The position numbers were made by a program, and so were the translations under genes. Shown here piece after piece: positions 52,202 through 57,605 of a DNA stretch of 57,605 bases. The first letter of the stretch is position 1, and every line of letters starts with the position of its first letter. The notes beneath the pieces were generated by a model. That model saw only the letters and a program-made list of their open reading frames with translations, ran no database searches and was not told the DNA's origin. Source of the DNA: Zopfochytrium polystomum (lineage: Eukaryota > Chytridiomycota > Chytridiomycetes > Chytridiales > Chytridiaceae); contig JAIVFJ010000360.1 of assembly GCA_025765615.1 (NCBI GenBank), positions 1 to 57,605 of the forward strand, given 5' to 3'.

Positions 52202-53980
52202 TCAACTCATTCTAAGAGTCCGATGGGACAGCGCTCGCAAGCGCAGCAATCGCCGCACCACAGCCGAATCGGGGTCAGACACAGCCAGAGAGCTCGGACC
52301 ACCTTCACCGTGAATAGACGAGCCGCCACCGCCATCGCCCTGCGCCACACCGCTGGCCGCCGCCGCCGCCGCCAACTCGTTCGCCCTCCTCACCCCGCAA
52401 TTCAGCACCGAATGCCTCTGCGCGGCGTCCCTCCTCCAAACCTCCTCCCGCACCCCAACGGGCACTCGAAGGCCTGTCCTCCGCGTCCCGGTGCGTCGCC
52501 CCGTGCCTGCTCAAATCCTGCGCGCGGAGAAACACCTTGCCGCACCCTTCGAACGTGCACGCGTGCTGCCGCTTCTTCCGGTGCAGCTTCATGTGCGCGC
52601 GGAGGGACGGCGGCTGCATGAAGCGGCGCTGGCAGATTTGGCATTGGTGGGGGCCTTCGTTGTAGGGGCGGGTTGTGACGCGGCGGGAGGGGCGGATGCG
52701 TTTGCGGGGCGGGTTGGTGGTGGATTTGGGTTTGGGTTGTTTGGAGGTGGTTGAGCTGGAGCCGGCGCCGGCGGTGGCGGAGGAGAGGGGGAGACGGTTT
52801 CTGTGCGTCGTCGGGGGCTTCGTCTTTGACGTCGTCACCGTCGCCGTCGTACTCGCTGTCCTGGTGGAGCGGCTCCGACGCCGACGTCGTCGACGACGAC
52901 GACACACGCCACGGCTCCGCGCCCGTGGTCACCTCCAGCGCATCTCCAAACGCATCGACGGCGGCCGCCGCCGCCGCCGCGCTCGACGACGCGGCCCCGA
53001 CTAGCCGCCCGTCGCCGTCGCCCAGCAGAGTGTCGAGAAAGTTGGTCAGCTGGCCTGTGTCGCCGCCGATGCTCTTGAACGTATCGGCCGCCTCGGCCGC
53101 TGTGTCGCCCGCCATGGCGTCAAAGTCGACTCGATTGAAGGGGTCCACTGCTGACGCCGCTGCTGCCGTAATGTCGGTGGACGGGCCGACGGTGGTGACG
53201 GCTGCGGGCGGGGCCATGGTGATGTAGCCGAGGTGCGGGTTGAGCATGGGGCTGTATCCGACGTCTTCCCATAGCGTGAGGTGCGGTGCGTAGGGGGCGT
53301 GCTGGCTGGAGGCGGGAACTTCGTGGACGTAAGGAGACGCAAGGGGTCCATTGTCTTGGATGGGAGAAAAGTGGGAGTGGATGCTCGGCGATAGGATGGC
53401 GGGTTGCAGCAGCATGCTGTGCGCGGCGACGGGGGTCCAGGGCGAGTGCGGGGCGAAGGTTGAGAAGCGGTGCGAGAGGTCAGGGACGGGGGAGAAGGCC
53501 GGTGAATACATGGGTATGTAGGGGGTGTTTGTGTGATCCGGAAAAGATGCGGAGCGCGTGAGCGGCTTGGAGCGGAGGGGTATGTGCGGCGAGAAAGTTG
53601 GATTGAATGAGAACGGAAGCGCCGGGGTGAATGACGAGCCGCTTGGTGTTGGAGGCAGCATCTGTTGCGCTGCTGCTGGAAGACCCCGAGTTGTAAGTGT
53701 CCTGCAGTCCTTCTGCTTGCACTTGGCTGTGGTGACGGTTTTGGTGCTGTTGCATTGGCGGTGGTGGCAGAGGAAGCGGTGGTGGTGGTGGTGGCAGCGA
53801 GGGTTGCTCGCGCGAGGGAGGTAGCAGCTGGTGGGGTGGCTGGCTCGGCTGGAAGTTAAGCTGGTGAGGCAGCTGGGGAGGGTGAGGGCGAGGGTGATGG
53901 TGAGGATGATGAGGGCGAGGAGGGTGAAAGAGTGTGTTGGAGGGGCGAAGTGGCGGGTGTGGCGGCGATGGTTGCTGCAT
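52202..53980 (-). CDS. C2H2 zinc-finger transcription factor, paralogue of the 37-kb gene (frame interrupted)
   Basis: The likely start at 53980 gives a His/Pro-rich N-terminus. An intron or frame change near 53650-53720 leads to a long frame with SFTPALPFSFNPTFSPHIPL, FLDTLLGDGDGRLVGAA and an acidic EYDGDGDDVKDEAPDD patch. Fingers: HQCQICQRRFMQPPSLRAHM with KLH, HACTFEGCGKVFLRAQDLSR with HGATH, then FECPLGCGRRF and, in another frame, RRDAAQRHSVLNC. This is the same three-finger C2HC-terminated array as the 37-kb gene. Frame breaks are at the G run 52787-52791, near 52475-52485, and at 52438-52440, all single-base. Sequencing error is the simplest explanation, but a decayed copy is possible. 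Confidence 0.68.
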
Positions 53981-54287
53981 CGACCGATGCGGGAGGAGCT
54001 GGCCAGAGAATCTGACTCACTGGGCGTCGGACAGACTGGCGCTGGAACCGAGACGAGAGCAGAGAGAGAGAGAGAGAGGAGGGCAGGCTGGGGGGCTTAC
54101 AGACAGACGCTTCCACACTCCGCAGGAGGCGGTGGAGGCGAGACAGTGCTGGTGAGAGGGATGAAAACAAACAAAAATGAGATGCAAAAAAAAAGGTGCA
54201 AAGGAGAGACACTTCGGATGGAAGAAAGGACGGGAATTTTCCAGTTTCGCTTTTTCTAATTTGTCACTGTTTCAGATCGATCTCGTC

Positions 54288-54330
<43 letters not shown>

Positions 54331-54639
54331 TCTCACCTTCTTCTTTTTCTCTCTTTGAACAATGATTGCAGGCTCTTGTCTCTTTCTGTGCGGGTGTCTC
54401 TCTCCCAGGTGTTTGTCCCACCACCCAATGCCGCATTGACGCAATTTCTTTCCAAATTATTCGCTGCCAGCAACAAAAAACAAAACACCAATGCGGCTGG
54501 TCGTGTGATAAAGTGACAATGAGTGTTTCGAAACAAAAAAAAAAAAAAAAAAAGAAAAAGAAAAGAAAAGAAAAGAAAAAGCAGCAATGAATGAGATTCC
54601 GATTTCTTTCACAAAGTCCTGAGCTAAACAAGTTGGGGC
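53981..54639. other. Intergenic with simple repeats
   Basis: Contains GA (54063-54079) and CT (54287-54326) microsatellites and an A run with AAAAG units (54535-54580). No gene supported. Confidence 0.5.
54287..54326 (+). repeat. (CT)n microsatellite
   Basis: About nineteen CT units, followed by TCTCCCTCTC. Confidence 0.9.
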
Positions 54640-56462
54640 TCACTCGCGGCGCGTCGCTCTAACTCTCATCCCATCCTTCATGGCAGCGTCAAAGAAAACG
54701 CATAAGTCACTTTTTCGTGCTCAATGACTTCAATCTCGAACCGCTTCATCAGCGACACAAGCACAAACACGCCCTCGACCTCGGCCATGTTCTTCCCGAG
54801 GCAGACGCGGGGACCCGCATTGAAGACGGGGTACGCGTATGGCGACGGCGCCTTCTCCATCTCCAGCCACCGTTCCGGCCGGAACCGCGCCGCGTCCTCG
54901 CCCAGATCAACGTGCTGCGACCCATTGCGTACGGCGACCACGTGACCAGCGTTCCTTTGCTGATCTGCACACCAGAGGGCAGCACGTCGTCTTCGGCCGC
55001 CTCCTTGATCTCCATGGGCACCGAAGGGTACAGCCGCAGCGTCTCGTGGAACACGGCATTCGCGTACTGCATCCCGCGGACCTGCTCGTAGCTCGGCAGC
55101 TGCCCGCGCTCCGGCAGCGCTGCGTCGATTCGGCGAGCAGTGCTGCCTTGGCGGCGGGGTTCCTGTGCAGCATCAGCACGCACCACGAGAGCGCCTGCGC
55201 GGTCGTGTCGCGCCCGGCGATGATCAGGTTGATGACGTACTCGGTCAGCTGGTCCGGCGTCGGAGGAAGCCCGGTTTGCGGGACCTCGGTGGACATCATG
55301 AAGCTGAGGACGTCGGAAAACTCAGAGGGATCGCCGCCCGCCGCGAGGTGCGCGAGCCGCTTTTCGACAATCTTGCGGCCAAAATCTTTGATGAGGCGCA
55401 CGTTTCGTTGGTGGCGGCGTCCCTCGACGGAGAGAAACTCCGCCAATCGCCACAGGGGAGTCAAAAAGCGTTCGCTGAGTCGCGTTTGAGCGGCGTCGAA
55501 AGCGGTAGCGAATGCAATCGGCTTTTCTTGCTTGAGAGAGTCGATCATTTCCTACTCAAGGGGTGAGTCAGTTGTTTTGGTCATGTTTTAGTGCTGCGAG
55601 AAAATCCTCACTCCAAACCCGATTCTGCAAAAGCTGTCCAGCGTGAAGCGGAAGAACAAGTCCTGAAGATTTACAACCTCGCTAGTTTGGGCGGCTTGAT
55701 CCAAGCGAAGAGATAGGGCTGCCATCTCCTCAACGAAGACGACGCCGACAAATTCTTTGAAGTTCTGATGCGGAATAATAGATGGAGTTAGTTCCAACTG
55801 TACTTTTCTGTACGCGTTGTACCTTTATGTTGAAAATGTTCGCAGCAGTTTTGCGCTGGAATTTCCACTCTTCTCCGTCAACGGCAAATATCCCATGGCC
55901 AAGAACGTCCGATGTGCGGGAGAAAATGGTGACCCTGTCCCAGGACTGGTGTTTAAAAGAAAGGGAAATCGGACTGAAACAAAAGCAATGAAATCGCGCA
56001 CATTACCTTGTTGTAAATGGGAAACTTGGTTTTAAGGACGTGCTCAACGACAGCAGGATCCACGTTGCTTATAACGGCGGGTGAGAAGGGCAGCTTCATG
56101 ACCACGCCGACGGGGCGAACCCCGCGTTCCGAGCACTCCCGAGCGTTCTCGTTGAGGTGCTCCGTGAAAAAGTCGTGGATGCGATGGAAATTTGCCGCCA
56201 TGTAGAGAGTGTCACCGATGAACGGAAGGGTTTGCTTTGATCGGCCTACGGTTGGTGCATGTCCCTTGATGGTGCTGGGATCTGTCAGGGGCTGCTTCTT
56301 AAGGGGAGGGTGCTGGAAGACTGGATCGTCCTGGTAGAGGTACGTCAAGAAGATCGCTACGGCCGAAACGACGGAGGCTGCGGCTGCAGCGGTTAGAGCA
56401 GACGGGGGCATCGATGAGAGTGTGCGCGCGACACTTCCGGCGAGTTTTTGTGCCGACTGCAT
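54640..56462 (-). CDS. Cytochrome P450 (membrane-anchored; frame interrupted near C-terminus)
   Basis: N-terminal anchor SALTAAAAASVVSAVAIFLT after the start at 56462. Exons then give LPFIGDTLYMAANFHRIHDF, IFSRTSDVLGHGIFAVDGEE followed by WKFQRKTAANIFN, LQDLFFRFTLDSFCRIGFG, the I-helix AGRDTTAQALSW, the K-helix HETLRLYPSVP, VTWSPYAMGR, FRPERWLE and the heme loop FNAGPRVCLGKNMAEVEG, whose Cys is the iron ligand. The FxFTLD and GxDxFG-like segments recall CYP52/CYP704-type fatty-acid hydroxylases, but the subfamily is not certain. Three single-base deletions break the frame, near 55129-55130, 54913-54917 and 54682-54683. Each lies in a short run, and reading across them gives a normal C-terminus (MKDGMRVRATRRE). 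Introns: about 56009-55953, 55835-55767 and 55610-55553. Confidence 0.8.
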
Positions 56463-56929
56463 TCTCAGACGTGCTTTTTTTTAGTTTTTTTTATTTGTCG
56501 TCCAACTGCCTCGAAATACATTGCTTGGCCCTCCGAGCTATCGGTCAAACTGTAACCGGGAGACAAAAAATTACTCACGCGTTACCTGACAAATCTGACT
56601 GTGCATTTGCGGTTCGGGATCCGGCGAAACCTTTCCACCGAGGCCAACGCGTGATGGAAAACGCTGCCAGAACGTGCCTTCGTTCTTCGGCCGCGGGTGG
56701 GCGGATTTCCTGAGTAGGATTCGGAGACACAAGAGCCGGTAGAAAATAGAGGCGATTTTGAGGCAAAATGGAACTCCTTGGAACGAAGGCAGTTTTTAAT
56801 CCGATAGTCAAGCAAAACTACCGCAGCGTGGCCTCAACCTCTGATAAAAGTCCTCGATTGAATTTTCATTTTTTCATAGTGCTTTGTTGGCATACAAGAG
56901 TCGGTCAAGGTTACTGGGAGTGCACTGCC
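56463..56929. other. Intergenic, divergent promoter region
   Basis: Lies between the divergent P450 and ankyrin genes; no element recognised. Confidence 0.45.
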
Positions 56930-57605
56930 ATGTCAGCACTCGTGCCTGGCCCCCGACGGTTGCCGACGCACGCCACCGAGTCGATCGCCGCATTCCTCCC
57001 CCCGATTGACCGACTCTGCCTCGCGACACTACACCGTCTTCCAACTCTTCAAGCAGAGTCCTTTTGCGGCCTCCACGTGCGCCCATTCGACGTCGCCACG
57101 ATTCGGCACGACCCACCCCTCCTCGATCTCCTCTGGCGATTCTGCGCCGCCCGAGGCCTTCAGCCGCAGCTTTCCAACCGATCGTTCGTCGCACCCTCCA
57201 TCGTCGGAAACCTGGAGAACCTGCGCTGGTGGGCGAGAAACTCGAGCGCGGACCTGGAAAGGTATTCAAAGGACGCGCTGCTGGCCGCGAGCCGATCGGG
57301 CAACGTCCGCGTCCTCGATTGGTGGTTGCGCGAGAGCGGCGTCCGAGTTGAGCAGCCCCCGACCGCTTTGGACTTTGCGACGAGGGAGGGGCACGTCGCG
57401 GTTCTGCAGTGGTGGAAGGATACCGGTTTGGAGCTGCAGTACACGCACCTCGCCATCGGGTTTGCGTGCCAGTGCGGGCGCGTCGACTGTCTGCAGTGGT
57501 GGAAGGACAGTGGACTGCGGTTGAGGCTCTCGTCCGCGGAGCTGTATTACGCGACGGATAACGGGCATGTGGCCGTTCTGCAGTGGTGGAAAGACAGTGG
57601 GTGGA
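56930..57605 (+). CDS. Ankyrin-repeat protein of chytrid WWK type (partial, runs off the window)
   Basis: Open from ATG 56930 (MSALVPGPRRLPTHATESIA) to the window edge without a stop. An N-terminal F-box-like helix region (AAFLPPIDRLCLATLHRLP) is followed by ankyrin-type repeats of about 34 residues: NLENLRWWARNSS, GNVRVLDWWLRESGV, GHVAVLQWWKDTGLEL, GRVDCLQWWKDSGLRL and GHVAVLQWWKDSG. The WW-x-x-SG consensus is typical of large lineage-specific ankyrin families in chytrids. Such repeats mediate protein binding; F-box plus ankyrin would suggest substrate selection for ubiquitin ligases, an inference here. The minus-strand frames here are shadows. Confidence 0.8.
   Translation, partial: MSALVPGPRRLPTHATESIAAFLPPIDRLCLATLHRLPTLQAESFCGLHVRPFDVATIRHDPPLLDLLWRFCAARGLQPQLSNRSFVAPSIVGNLENLRWWARNSSADLERYSKDALLAASRSGNVRVLDWWLRESGVRVEQPPTALDFATREGHVAVLQWWKDTGLELQYTHLAIGFACQCGRVDCLQWWKDSGLRLRLSSAELYYATDNGHVAVLQWWKDSGW

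Noticed and set aside
52491..53227. Plus-strand frames opposite the second zinc-finger gene
   Set aside because: Shadows of the minus-strand coding region, which contains ordered C2H2 motifs.

Overview
The window looks like nuclear DNA from an early-diverging, probably zoosporic (chytrid-like) fungus. Genes are compact, with short GT-AG introns of about 50-110 bases. tRNAs are of eukaryotic type. The right edge enters an ankyrin protein with tandem VLQWWKDSG-type repeats, which I associate with chytrids. The taxonomic call is an inference from gene content; no rRNA or other marker is present.

Layout. 1-5.1 kb is an AT-richer mobile segment: a Crypton-type tyrosine recombinase gene followed by a Cce1/Ydc2-type Holliday-junction resolvase. 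5.1-12.7 kb holds two unrecognised minus-strand genes and a pair of small secreted cysteine-rich peptides. 12.6-26.4 kb carries a tRNA-Glu, a 190-bp MITE with TA target duplication, a DHA2-type MFS exporter, a CAP-ricin secreted protein, a CDADC1-like double deaminase, an mARC/MOSC protein, two tandem secreted or GPI-type surface proteins, a mitochondrial RsfS protein and a tRNA-Ser. 26.8-31.1 kb holds a decayed OPT transporter, a tRNA-Glu and an internally deleted PIF/Harbinger element. 31.3-42 kb holds a GLUT-like sugar transporter, a polyQ protein, the Fe-S scaffold ISU1, a three-finger C2H2 factor and a multi-pass RING-H2 protein. 42.6-43 kb has tRNA-Arg and tRNA-Ser.

The most striking region is 43.4-51.8 kb: four genes of the pentameric ligand-gated ion channel (Cys-loop receptor) superfamily, alternating - + - +. 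The arrangement is best read as a tandem duplication of a divergent gene pair, with the second member of one pair truncated at its 5' end. The proteins lack the Cys-loop cysteines and keep the Pro-loop. They carry the PAR motif before M2 that is typical of anion-selective animal receptors, and they have a very short M3-M4 loop. A fifth predicted membrane segment after M4 would place the C-terminus in the cytosol. To my knowledge fungi are usually regarded as lacking this family.

The right end (52.2-57.6 kb) holds a second three-finger C2H2 factor, a cytochrome P450 and the partial ankyrin gene. From about 46 kb to 55 kb many otherwise convincing genes are broken by single-base indels, mostly in homopolymer runs. 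Sequencing error must be excluded before pseudogene claims are made there. The OPT relic at 27-28 kb is different, because it also has nonsense codons. All multi-exon coordinates are gene spans, with introns inferred by eye.
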